From Euglena gracilis (Eukaryota; Euglenida; Euglenophyceae; Euglenales), in the NCBI GenBank assembly GCA_039621445.1, contig CP154956.1:12213443-12277442 (forward strand): a stretch of DNA of 64,000 nt, given 5' to 3'. Of this stretch, positions 32,050 to 41,996 are shown piece after piece. The notes beneath the pieces are model-generated. The model was not told the origin of the DNA and ran no database searches. It saw only the letters and a program-made list of their open reading frames with translations. The number at the start of each line of letters is the position of its first letter. Within the stretch, counting starts at the first letter, position 1. A program made the translations under genes and the position numbers.

Positions 32050-35021
32050 TCACTCATGATACTGCTCCTGGACGGCCGAGACGTTGCTCTTGCCGTCCTT
32101 GCCTTTGCCCTTGGACTTTCCTTTTCCTTGTTCTGCTTTGGCTCCACCCTTCGCCTTGCCTTTTCCTTTGCCTTCATCTTGTCTTGGGTCATTCGATGTC
32201 CACTGCTCGCCTTGGTACCCACCACCTTTTCCTTTTCCTTCATTTCCTTGCCATGCACTCGATGACCACTGCTCGGCTTGTTATCCACCCTTTCCCTTTC
32301 CTTCTTCACTCGTCCATGGGCTCGATGACCACTGCTCTGGGTACCCACGTCCCCCTTGGCCTTGTCCCTTGCCTTGGGGCGTGGGCACCGGCGGCGTCGG
32401 CGGACGTGGTTGCTGCGCTTGCTTCTCCTTCTTCGGCGGCACGTTCGTCTTCTCCCCCTCCTGGACGTACGGCTCCTCGGTGGTGTCGTCGACCTCCACG
32501 TCCCGTTGCCAGCGTGGTACCGGCCGCCTCTCCGGGATCTCCTTCTCCTTCTCGGGGGCCATCTTCGCCTCCATCCGCAGCCATCTCACCATGAGGTTGT
32601 GGATGTCCTTCGCCGGTAGGTCGCGCGAGTCGGCCGTCACCGTGACGATGCTGCCGCCCTCGAGCCGCTGGCGGTCGTACACGGCCTTCACCAGGGTGGG
32701 TGCTCGTCGCCCACTGGCACCACCACGAAGCGGCGCCCCGCCTTCCGCACCGAGGCGGGGGCCACCGTGGTCTCTTGCTTGATCATCTCCTTCACCTCCT
32801 CCACCGTCGTGTCCATCGGCAGGCCCTCCAGCACGATGGACCGGTGGTCCACCCGCTTGTCCTCCACCTGCGCCACCTTCCGGCGCCAGGGGTGGAGGGG
32901 CATGGCCTCCACGAGGAGCTTCCCCAGCTCCTCCTCCTCCATGCCCACCTGCCTCGCCATGGACGCCATCTGCGCGTAGTACTCCCTCCAGGACTTCTCG
33001 GTCAGCTTTCCGCTCGTCACCAGCTTCAGCTTCCTCATTCGCCGCCGCAGGACCTCCTTGTCCTCGCCGCCGTTCGCCAGGTCCACCTCCGCGAACAGCA
33101 CGGCATACTCCACCTCTCCTTTGGCCTCGATCTCCTCGTCCAGCATCAGCACCGTGGCCTCGTCCAAAGCCGCGCGGAACATGGCGAGGCGCTGGGCTGA
33201 CGTGATGGAAGGCCACGCCTGCTCGAGTTCCCGAAGGAACAGGAGCCACCGCCTCCGCCACTGCGGCCAGTCCTCCGGATGCCCGGAGAACCGGCCCGGG
33301 TGGAGGCCGATGACGGAGTCCACCAGCGGCGCCGGGAGGAAGTGCAGGGCCGCTGGCTGGCCCTGCACCGGGGCGATGCGGACCTCTCGCACCGCGGACG
33401 CGCTGGCGACGGGGACGGCGGACGGTGTGGTCAGGCGGGCGATGGAGAGGGACGGCACCCCGCCCCCTCCCGCCGCGGCCTGCTTCCGGACCAGCCGGAG
33501 AGCTCGTCGGAGGGTGGACGACGGCTTCTCCTGCACCACGGACTCCTCATGCATGGGCTTTTCCATCTGGACCGTTCTTACCTCTGGCACTGGTTGCTGC
33601 CGGGCCACCGGCACCGGCTGCTGCTCGGCCGGGGGTGGCGGAGCCTTGGCGGGCATGGCCGGCACCGCCTTGGCTTGGGAGGATACAATCACCTTCGAGA
33701 CGATCTGGTCCAGCCGCTGCACGGCTATCACCACGGCTTGCGTCTGGACGTTCACCTTCTGCACTTCGGTCTCCACCACCCGGATCTTGTCACCGGGGCT
33801 GTCCGCGGCGAGCCGTTGCACGGCCACAGTCAGCCCTTGGGCTTGGGCTCCCACCTTCTGGATCTCCGTCTCCACCTTCTGGATCCTCCCCACGATCAGC
33901 GGCGGCAGCTCAGCGGCCTTTGGCTCCTTGGCCGCGGCTGCCTCCACCTTGGTGGTGAGGGAGGACACCTGCGCCACTAGGAACTTGACCTGCTCCTTCA
34001 GCCAGGCGTTCTCGGCCTGCTGATACTGCAGCTGCTCCACCAGGCGCGGCGTCACCTCCACCGCCTTGCCCTGCGCCACCGCAGTCGCCTCCACCTTGGC
34101 GGTGAAGGCGGACATCTGCACCTCGACGGCGTTGAGCTTCCCCTGCAGCTGGACGTTCTCGGCCCGCTGCCGCTCCTTCTCTTGCAGCAGCTCCTGCACG
34201 GCGGCCTTGAGGTGCGCCAACTCCACCAGCTCGGCTAGTCCACTCGTCGGTACGCCGCTCTTCACCGCCATCACAGCGGCCGCGGCGTTGCCTTCCGCCC
34301 CCTTCACCTTCGCCCGGATCCTTCGCAGATCTTCGCTGAAGTCTCCGAGTGCGTCGTGGGTGTACTTCTCCACTCTTGTCATCCGCTCCTCCGCCGTGGC
34401 CACCATGGGCATGAGCTTGTGGAGTTGTGATATTCCTTGATGTAGTCTGACGATGTCGTCCTTCACCTTCACCACGTTCTCCATCAGGTCCACGTGGGCC
34501 CCTTCTTGGGCCGCCATCCTTTTCTTCAGCTCTTGTACCGCCACTCCTTGCTCGTCCACCTTGTCCTTCACGGCGGCGGCCATTTGCACGGCCGCCCAGC
34601 TGTCCCACATCTCCTTCGCCTTGGAGCCGATGAAGTCGACGGTGTTGCAGAGGCGGTCCATCCGCGTCTGCAACGCAGCGTATGCAGCCTCCCACTCGGG
34701 GGGGCCCTGCATGGTCTCGTCCGGCTTCTCCTCGGTGTCGTACATCTCGCTCTGGTCTGCGCCCGCCAGCCACTCCTCGTCGTCATCACGAGGACCTTCT
34801 CCCCGGCGTTGTTGATCACCTTCTCCTTCTCCTTCACCCTCATCATCTCCTTCGTCATCGGAGAGGCCCAGCCGCGGCACCTTGTGCGGCCGGACCGAGG
34901 ATGCGGGGGTGCGTAAGTGCGGGTGCACGGCGGTGGTGCTCGGGTGTTCGGGGGGGGACCGGTAGGGAGGCGGCACTCCCACCGGTGCGGCGATGGCTGC
35001 TTGGCTGGAAGACGACGCCAT
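32050..35021 (-). pseudogene. E3 Gag, copy 1
   Basis: ATG 35021 (an in-frame GTG lies 24 bp upstream). Acidic N-terminal region, long coiled coil (about 34600-33700, repeated IQKVETEIQKVG and LTTKVEAAAAK-like blocks), a Pro/Val linker, a capsid-type domain (HPGRFSGHPEDWPQWRRRWLLFL..., 33300-32900), then a basic region. A one-base frameshift near 32695 ends the first frame at 32688; the continuation in the next frame (TLVKAVYDRQRLEGG...) stops at TAA 32281-32283, inside a repeated EQW...EGKGKG tail that otherwise stays open to TGA at 32050. No zinc knuckle; the Gly-Lys tail may replace it. Confidence 0.75.
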
Positions 35022-35066
35022 CTGCGACGGCGAAGGCCCTGCCACCGGTACAGGTGGCAGAGCATG

Positions 35067-36245
35067 GTGTCAATGGGAGGTTGGGGTGGCAAAGTGTTTT
35101 TGGATGTCCAGACAAAACTGACAAAACTGCTGCAAACATGGGAGCTGAAAGTAGCACTCAATGGTTGGCAGATGGGGGGCCCTTTGCAGGCCCAAGGCCT
35201 TTGCAAGCCACTGGAGCAAAAAGGTTTCAGGGGGGGGGGCCTTTGCAGGCCCAGGGCCTTTGCACGCCACTGGAGCAAAACGGTGCAATTGGTTGAAGTG
35301 GTGTCACAGGGGGGCCTTTGCAGGCCAAGGGAATTTACACAGTGGGGGAAAATTGTGTCAATGGGAGGTTGGGGTTGCAAATTGTTTTTGGATGTCCAGT
35401 CAAAACTGCTGCAAACATTGGAGCTGAAAGTAGCACCCAATGGTTGGCAGATGGGGGGCCCTTGCAGGCCCAGGGCCTTTGCAAGCCACTGGAGCAAAAA
35501 TGTTTCAGGGAGGGCCTTTGCAGGCCCACGGCCTTTGCAGGCCACTGGAGCAAAATGGTGCAATTGGTTGAAATGGTGTCACAGGGGGGGCATTTGCAGG
35601 CCCAGGGAATTTGCACAGTGCAGGAAATGGTGTCAATGGGAGTTTGGGGTGGCAAAGTGTTTTTGGATGTCCAGTCCAAACTGCTGCAAACACGGGAGCT
35701 GAAGTAGCACTCAATGGTTGGCAGATGGGGGGCCCTTGCAGGCCTAGGGCCACTGGAGCAAAAAGGTTTCAGGGTGGGGCCTTTGCAAGCCCAGGACCTT
35801 TGCAGGCCACTGGAGCAAAATGGTTCAATTGGTTGAAATGGTGCAAAAGGGGGGCCTTTGCAGGCCCAAGGAATTTGCACAGTGGGGGAAAATGGTGTCA
35901 GTGGGAGGTTGGGGTGGCAAAGTGTTTTTGGGTGTCCAGACAAAACTGACAAAACTGCTGCCAACATGGGAGCTGAAAGTAGCACTGAATGGTTGGCAGA
36001 TGGGGGGCCCTTTGCAGGCCCAGGGCCTTTGCAAGCCACTGGAGCAAAAAGGTTTCAGGGGGGGGGCCTTTGCAGGCCCAGGGCCTTTGCAGGCCACTGG
36101 AGCAAAATGGTGCAATTGGTTGAAGTGGTGTCAAAGGGGGGCCTTTGCAGGCCCAGGGAATTTGCACAGTGGGGGAAAATGGTGTCAATGGGAGGTTGGG
36201 GTGGCAAAATGTTTTTGGATGTCAAGTCAAAACTGCTACAAAACG
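35067..36245. repeat. ~270-290-bp tandem repeat, about 4 units (copy 1)
   Basis: Units start with tgtcaatgggaggttggggtg at about 35067, 35360, 35631, 35897 and 36184. Each contains several CCTTTGCAGGCCC and CCACTGGAGCAAAA modules, themselves repeated. It lies between the E3 gag start and the SL-headed retrocopy, so it could be a leader of the E3 transcript, but no coding frame is supported. Confidence 0.88.
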
Positions 36246-36374
36246 TGTCACCGCTTTTGGTGTAACATGTGCTGTGAAACCTCAGGGTTTGCCCTTGCAG
36301 TTGGACAAAAGTTTTAAATGCAATGCAAAAAAGCAGAAGAGAATACATTCGAGCTGTAAGTGGCACTTAATGGC

Positions 36375-36510
36375 AGATGGTAGATGGGGGGCCTTTGCAG
36401 GCCCAATGGGGGGGGCCTTTGCAAGCCCAATGGGGGGGCCTTTGCCGGCCCAATGGGGGGGGCCTTTGCAGACCCAATGGGGGGGGCCTTTGCAGGCCCA
36501 AAAGGAACCA
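36375..36510. repeat. ~29-bp tandem repeat, five units (copy 1)
   Basis: Repeats of the form GGGGGGGCCTTTGCAGGCCC plus AAT, related to the CCTTTGCAGGCCC module of the larger repeat next to it. Confidence 0.85.
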
Positions 36511-36511
36511 G

Positions 36512-36832
36512 CAGGGCTGAGAAGCCCAGAAAGTTAGCAGCATGTCGAACTTCTGGAGCTGCAGATAAGGGCTGAGAAGCCCACTTCACCAAAGGACTTG
36601 TCCTCGAACTTCACTGCACCTTGGTCTCGGCTTTGAACTTGAACTTGTACTTGAACCCTTGTTCCTTGAACTTGATACCAGTACTTGTAACTTGAATAGT
36701 TCTTGTAACTTGAACTTCACCATGTGCTTGCACTTCACCAGCACTTGCAGCTTGAACCCCTCCAGGGGCTTTCACTTCTCGGCCATGTGATATCTCGAAA
36801 AAAAATAGACAAAGACATTGACACTCAGAAAG
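36512..36832 (-). pseudogene. Retrocopy headed by a spliced leader (copy 1)
   Basis: At 36832-36796 on the minus strand is an SL exon lacking its first base or two and carrying a 12-nt insertion (AATGTCTTTGTC) between SL positions 14 and 15; it ends with the normal T8CG. It continues not into the SL RNA intron (GTATATAC) but into AGATATCACATGGCCGAG, so this is DNA copied from a trans-spliced RNA. The body (36795-36512) is rich in TTCAAGTTACAAG-like words, with no convincing long frame. The LINE D 3' end abuts its 5' end. Confidence 0.75.
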
Positions 36833-36836
36833 AAGA

Positions 36837-37748
36837 ACGGTGGTGGGGCGAAGCGAATCCACCGACCAGTGGCACAGCCTACCTGGATTTGAAGAGTTCA
36901 GGGGAGTAAGGCTATGTACAGAGGCAACAGTCTGTGCACGCTGATGAAGGGAGGGAAGGTAAAAGGGGCGAGCTTAGAGAATAGTATAAGGCGCGAGGTG
37001 CGGGGGCAGGTAAGAGGGGTGAGCTTTGCGAAAAGATCTCGTCATGCTGCGGGTGCAAAGGCGATTTATAATCCTGTTCTCGACCTCCGCAATTCTGATT
37101 GGACATTGAGATCTGGATTGGGTGGACGGGCCATTCGTTTCCTACTGCACCAGGTTCGGGTCAGGAGGTGCGCTTGAAGAGGTTGTATGGTGGACCTGGC
37201 TGGCACTTCCCTCACGGAGGTTCAGCCCCCCTTCGATTCTGTGCCACTTCTGCACCTCCACGGTGGACGTCCGGAGAGAGTTCTCGGCTTTTGGTATTCC
37301 ATTTCGGGTGTTTGGAGCTCAGCCTCGGGGCTATGAAGTACAGTAGGGTTTATGAGATTCAGGGACGCAATGGTCAGAGAGCTCTTCGGGGCATTGTCCC
37401 CAAACCAATTGTCGTCCAACCTCCCGGGCCAGAGTCATGCTTATTCCTTGCCAGCAGGTCTCCTCGACGCCCCTCCTCTCCCAGGCGTCGTGTTGGCCTG
37501 CTAGCAGCTTGATGCAGTTACCAACAAAGGTGAGTGCACCATCCCCCATGCCACCATAACAGTCCAAGACAAAGGGTATGAATGTCCAGCCTCTGCATTG
37601 GCAACCATCTCCATACTTCTTTATGTTGTCCTGCTCTTGTTCGTCATGCCACTTGCCAATATCCTCCAAGCCAGCGCGATTACGCGAAGGCGCAAGTGGG
37701 TGACGAATGGTGACGTTGACAAAGACATCCTCCGGGAGGTGGGAAAAC
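36837..37748 (-). mobile_element. LINE D: 5'-truncated non-LTR element (copy 1)
   Basis: Its 3' end is a ~45-nt tail (GGCTGTGCCACTGGTCGGTGG... to CCACCACCGT) shared with LINEs A and B, joined at 36837 to a spliced-leader sequence. The 5' end is cut at 37748 by the LINE A tail. It carries only the C-terminal endonuclease region and ~490 bp of 3' untranslated DNA (36838-37330) in which I see no gene. Confidence 0.75.
37331..37748 (-). pseudogene. LINE D endonuclease C-terminus
   Basis: About 139 codons, no start. VFVNVTIRHP aligns with the ALDVTVCHG strand of LINE A; then W.FIPFVLDCYGGMGDGALTFV aligns with WGFTPFALGTWGGMGPETAKTL. A diverged subfamily of the same restriction-enzyme-like endonuclease elements. 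Confidence 0.7.
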
Positions 37749-38058
37749 ACGTCACACGGTGGTGGGGTGAACCGAATCCACCGACCAGTGGCACAGCCTA
37801 CTGGATTTGCAGGTCCGCAGGCGGTTATGATAATTTACAGCAGGGGTATAGGATGGCGGGTGGAAAATGGGCTAGGTCCACCTTCAATAAGTAACGCGAG
37901 GGTAGAGAGGCGAGGGGGAGCGGGGAGCTGAGGGGAACGGCAGTGCTGGAATGTAGAGGGGTCGGGGGCAGAGCAGCGGTACGTGGCTTGACGGGGAGAG
38001 TGGCGGTGGGTCGTGGTTGTGTGTGTGTGTGTGCTTGTTTTGGGTTTTTTTTTCCTCC

Positions 38059-41000
38059 TTACCGGAGAATGTGCTTGGGTTGTAGGAGATGGAAGACTTC
38101 GCGTAATAGGGCGATTGCGACGTTCTGGTAGGTCTCCGCTTCCTTTAATTCTCGTTCCGCCCCCTGTTGCCAGGACGAGGCGCGTTTCGCCACCCGGCTC
38201 AGGGTTTTGGCTGTCTCGGGCCCCATGCCCCCCCAGGTTCCCAGGGCAAAGGGCGTGAAGCCCCAGCCTGCCTGCTGGCATGGGATATTGTACTTCTGCT
38301 TTTTAGCCTCCTCCCTTCTCTTCAGGAAGGATCTCCACCGTTCGCGGGTGGCAGTGTGTTCACTCGCCTGCCATCCGTGGCACACGGTGACATCCAGCGC
38401 TGTCGGCTTCCCGTCAGACCAACAGTCTAGGAGGAGGTCGGCCGGGCGGAGGTGGCTATCTCGGGCCGTTGGCAGGGAAACCTCCCTCTGTACCCGCTGT
38501 CCCTTGTTGGACAAGGTTTGGAACAGTGCGTCCTGAACAGCGTTGTGGCGGGTGGCGAAGTTATTCCGCCGACAGCAAAGGAGGTGGTCACCCTCCTTGT
38601 CCGGGGGCTGGTTGCATCCCGTGCATGGTTGACTGACGTCGTTCAGCACCGGGAGACCCAGCCACCACTTCAACCCCAAGGTGTACTCCTCACTGGAGAA
38701 AGTGGTGTGGGAGTTGTTGGAGGGGGTTGCTGCCATCCAGCCATGCCCGAAACCTGTGGCCTGTTCGAGAAGGCGGTTCTGGTCCTGGGGCCGAGCCTGG
38801 TCCACCAGGTCATCCATCGTCTTCTTGCCCAGCTCATGATTCCACCATTTCTGTTTCTGGGCTTCTGGGTCCGCAGACGCGATACGTTGAGGGTTGCTGA
38901 GGAAGGTGGTGACCGTGGCGTGGTTTGCCCCTAGCCTGCCCCTGAGGTCGTCCAGGACAGGCGTAACGAGGGAGGGCTGTGGGGAGGTTGCGTAGCCGGG
39001 AACACCAACCCGTCGTGCCCCATCAGAGTAGAAGTCTGCAAGGCAGGAAATCCTGGCCGCAGGCTGTGTGAAGGTTGGGATGCGGAGGCCGCAGCCGCCA
39101 CTTGACAAGGGCAGGGAAGCCTGGGCCCGCTGTTGTGTGTTCAGTGCCGTGCCCAGGATGTCTTCAAAGGAGTTAAGGATCACCTCAGCACAGCTTCTCA
39201 CCTGGTCCTGGCTGCCATATGAGTGGGATGCCTGAAGCAGGTGGTTAACCTTGCAGCCATCCAGACAGCTCCGAAGCAGATGGTGCGCTACCTGAGCGTC
39301 GGTGACAGACGTGATGGTGGATGCGGCCTTCTCGATTTTGGCGGCGGCAGTCTCTCACGCCGTTTGTGTGGTGTCCGTAGACGCTGGGTGGTCAACTGGG
39401 ATGCCCAGGACGGTGATGCCTTCCCCTAGGGTCCAAGGGACCACTTGCATCCTTTCAGAACTCGGCGTGCTCCTGGCTCCCGGGCCCCACATGACGCACT
39501 TCTGCAGGTTGAGGCCGAGCCCAATTCGATGGGACTCTTGCATCAAGAAACGAATGCAGTGCTCAATCCGGTCTGGAGTCCCGACCAGCAGGCCGTCGTC
39601 CAAGTACCAGCTGTTCCACAGCAACTGACGTTGGTGATCTGTTCCAGTAGAGGCTGTAGCGCGAGCGCGAACCCTATGGGGCCCAATGGGCAGCCCTGGT
39701 GGGTGCCTCTCTGTGACAGGATGGAGCGACCACCGCAGAACAAGGGAACGTGCCCACTGTACGCGAATCTCAGAAAGTTGAACAGGCTGGGGGTGCGTGT
39801 TTCCGCCTCCGTCAGAATTGCTCCTCGGTCCACCGTGTTGAACGCATTGGAGTAGTCCGCCTGGAGAGAAACCCAGGGCGACGTGTCCCCCAGCTGAATG
39901 ACCAGGTGTTGCATACCCAAAGCGACGGCCTCAGCCGCGTTTCGTACCCCAACCCCAACTTGGGTAGGGGCGAGGGTTGCGACATCGGATCTGGCGTTTG
40001 GTGTCTGGAGCAGGGCTTTCCCCACCAAGCGACGTATAGTTTCCCCAACCGCCACCGGGCGTATCCCGTTATCCATTTTGCGGAGCGGCGTTAGGTTCGC
40101 ACAGCACCAGGCCGCGGCGTGGTGGGGCGGTAGCTGGCCGTCCACCCAGACTTGGGTCAGGAGTGCGAGGGCCGTGATCAGCCTTGCTCCTCGACCTGGT
40201 CTCCGCAGGCAGTCTTGGAGGTGGCTTGGTCGCAACCCAGATGGCCCCGGCGCCGATCCCCGTGGGAAGCGACGGATGGCATCCTTCAGTCGGTCCTCCC
40301 ACTCAGGGGTGTGGTTCTCGGGGAAAGGGCGGACATGACGCGGCAGGCGGTTGGTGTCAACATTCCTGCCGGCGGGGTGTAGCTTTTCCAGGGCGCCCCA
40401 GACCTCTGGGTCGTCCGGTTGGTGCGCATCCTCGGACAGCAGAATCTGAACAGCCTTTGCAGAAGCCCCCTCTGCGGTGAGGGTGCGTACGCGTCTCGTC
40501 ATTGCTTCGCTGACGGCGGTGGGCTGTGTCCTGGAACGTTTTTCTGCCCTGGTCTCCACAATGGAGTGTCGTGACTGGGTGTCCTTTTGGGCTTCTGTCA
40601 GCAGGGTAGCGTAATCCCCTTCGCGGAATATTCTGGCGCGTCGCAGTAGGATGGACTCCAGTTCTGCTGGTGGCAGTGGTTTGGTTGCTGATGCCGGGCG
40701 GAGGACAAGCTTGGGGAAGGAGAGCACGGCGAACAATGCCGCGTCCGTGGGTGCTCGGACGTATGCCGTGATGGCGTCTGCCATGGTGTCAAAGACAGGT
40801 TGTTGGCAGGCCGAGGGCAGGTGGAGGAGGGTCGGAATTCTCTGTTGGAGAAGGTGGGTTATGTCGCAGGGGGGAGCGCCAACCACCAGACTGTGCGCAG
40901 GCTGTCCTCGGAGATTGGACTCCTGGCCGGCACTGTCGATGACCATCGCCGCGTCACGTTCCGGGTGAGCGAGCTCCAGGAAAAGGTTGTCATGTTCCCT

Positions 41001-41166
41001 GGCCTCAGTTGCGGTTGGCGCGCCGCGGGGGGATGGCGGTGCTGGGCGCTTGGCCGGCCCAGGGTTCTCCACAACATCCCCACAGGTGAGGAGGCTACCC
41101 CGTCCACGGTTGGTCCCCAAGGTGGAGGGACCGCCCAGTGACGGACTACGCCGGTCGTTTTTGATG
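38059..41166 (-). pseudogene. LINE A RT / REL-endonuclease polyprotein
   Basis: Frame 1 opens after a TGA at about 41180 and runs to 39543 with the 2A-like motif, then RT motifs RPVAVGETIRRLVGK, motif A LQADYSNAFNTVDR and motif B GTHQGCPLGP (about 39690). RT motif C WYLDDGLLVG (about 39600) is in the -1 frame. That frame is stopped by TGA at 39354-39356 (TGG Trp in LINE B) and resumes to 38059. The C-terminus has CTGC...GDHLLC, RHNAVQDAL, and RPADLLLDCW...ALDVTV (38450-38385), a PD-(D/E)XK endonuclease of the R2/CRE/NeSL type. Two disruptions make this copy inactive. Confidence 0.8.
41055..41078 (-). other. 2A-like ribosome-skipping motif, LINE A
   Basis: Encodes DVVENPGP, preceded by GRGSLLTCG. 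The 2A consensus is D(V/I)ExNPGP; here the Glu at the third position is Val, which may reduce activity. LINE B' has the canonical form. Confidence 0.8.
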
Positions 41167-41986
41167 CCGGGTGGACCGGCGCTGTCTCAGCCGGTGGTGC
41201 TTGTACAGCACCAAGGAGGGATCGTGGGGTGGGGTTCAGCCGGAAGGCCGGCCGGAGAAGTGGTGTTTTGGGTGCGGCGAAGTGTTGGGGAAGTAGCGTG
41301 GGACAGTCCCATGGCCATTGCCACAGTCCACAGCGTTGGCACCAGTGGGGTGAGGTGCCCCGGATGTCCCAGAGGGCGTCGTGGTGGATCAGGAAAGTCC
41401 GGCCCGCGTAGTCCCCCAGGTGGAATGTTTCCCCGCCGTGACAGGCGGTTCGCTTTCTGATGAGGCGGTGCTGTCCCAGGGAGAGGAGGGGCACGAGCGG
41501 ATACGGTGTGTGCGAGGCACGATGCGGACGTTCCGAGTAGCTTGCGCGGGAGACGGGCCTCACTGGCCCCAGGGCACTGCTCAGTGGAGGGTGGCCTGGG
41601 TGGTGTATCCGCAGGGCCACAGTTGCCCAGCCTGGGGTCGGGAGCAGTGCCGTCCCCCTGGCCCGATAGATAGGGCACCGTGGCAGGGTCAAGCTGCCCG
41701 AGGAGATGCTCCGAAGGCCAGCCAGCACATTGGACCAGTCTGGTGCGAGGAGGATGATGTTGCCCCCATGGCGGAGGACGTGCTCAAGAACACGAGGGAG
41801 CAAGGAAAAAGGCGGGTTGCACCAAATTGGATTCGGCAGGAACCAGTTCTGGAGGAAGGCGTCCTCCCTTTGTGACCAGAAGTGGGCTAGCTGTGTGCTG
41901 TTCTGGTCGGCGAAGGCGTCGATGGTGGGCGGGTTGTCCGGCGAAAGGGCCCGGACTACGACCTGGAACCACGGGGGGTCCAGCAT
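41150..41986 (-). pseudogene. LINE A upstream ORF, N6-methyltransferase-like
   Basis: Frame from ATG 41986 (open to 40859, but its last ~90 codons overlap the 2A/RT frame and look spurious). Contains TIDAFADQN (about 41925), W-rich spacing, CNPPFSLLPRVLEHVL (41821-41780) and LLAPDWSNV (about 41750), followed by a Pro-rich tail with CQRC. Same block as in E1 (IDLFA, NPPF, HPDW) and as the DIRS-element domain related to phage N6-adenine methyltransferases. It is one base out of frame with the 2A motif, so the ancestral layout may have been this domain - 2A - RT. Activity not implied. Confidence 0.62.
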
Positions 41987-41996
41987 AAAATTAGCA

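Larger units (their letters stand above)
26012..35021 (-). mobile_element. E3: LTR-type retroelement with C5-methyltransferase-like domain
   Basis: Minus-strand gag (35021-32050), methyltransferase-like domain, protease, RT, RNase H, partial integrase, then an ORF3 C-terminal tail and its 3' flank (26296-26012) that match E4 (57509-57228). Gag and pol are GC-rich and unlike E1/E2 in base use; the ORF3 tail is E4-like. No LTR found at either end. Carries at least three coding breaks. Confidence 0.75.
37749..41996 (-). mobile_element. LINE A: non-LTR retroelement with 2A-like peptide (copy 1)
   Basis: Minus strand: methyltransferase-like ORF, 2A-like motif, RT, cysteine knuckle, endonuclease, ~310-bp 3' UTR with a GT microsatellite (about 38019-38033) and the conserved tail CCACCACCGTGTGACGT. 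It is inserted into LINE D, and LINE B ends directly upstream at 41997. No poly(A). The 5' end is probably truncated, since the first ORF begins within a domain. Confidence 0.8.

Noticed and set aside
36611-36862. 83-codon frame over the SL-headed retrocopy
   Set aside because: It starts inside the LINE D tail and translates the SL exon itself; low-complexity and unsupported.
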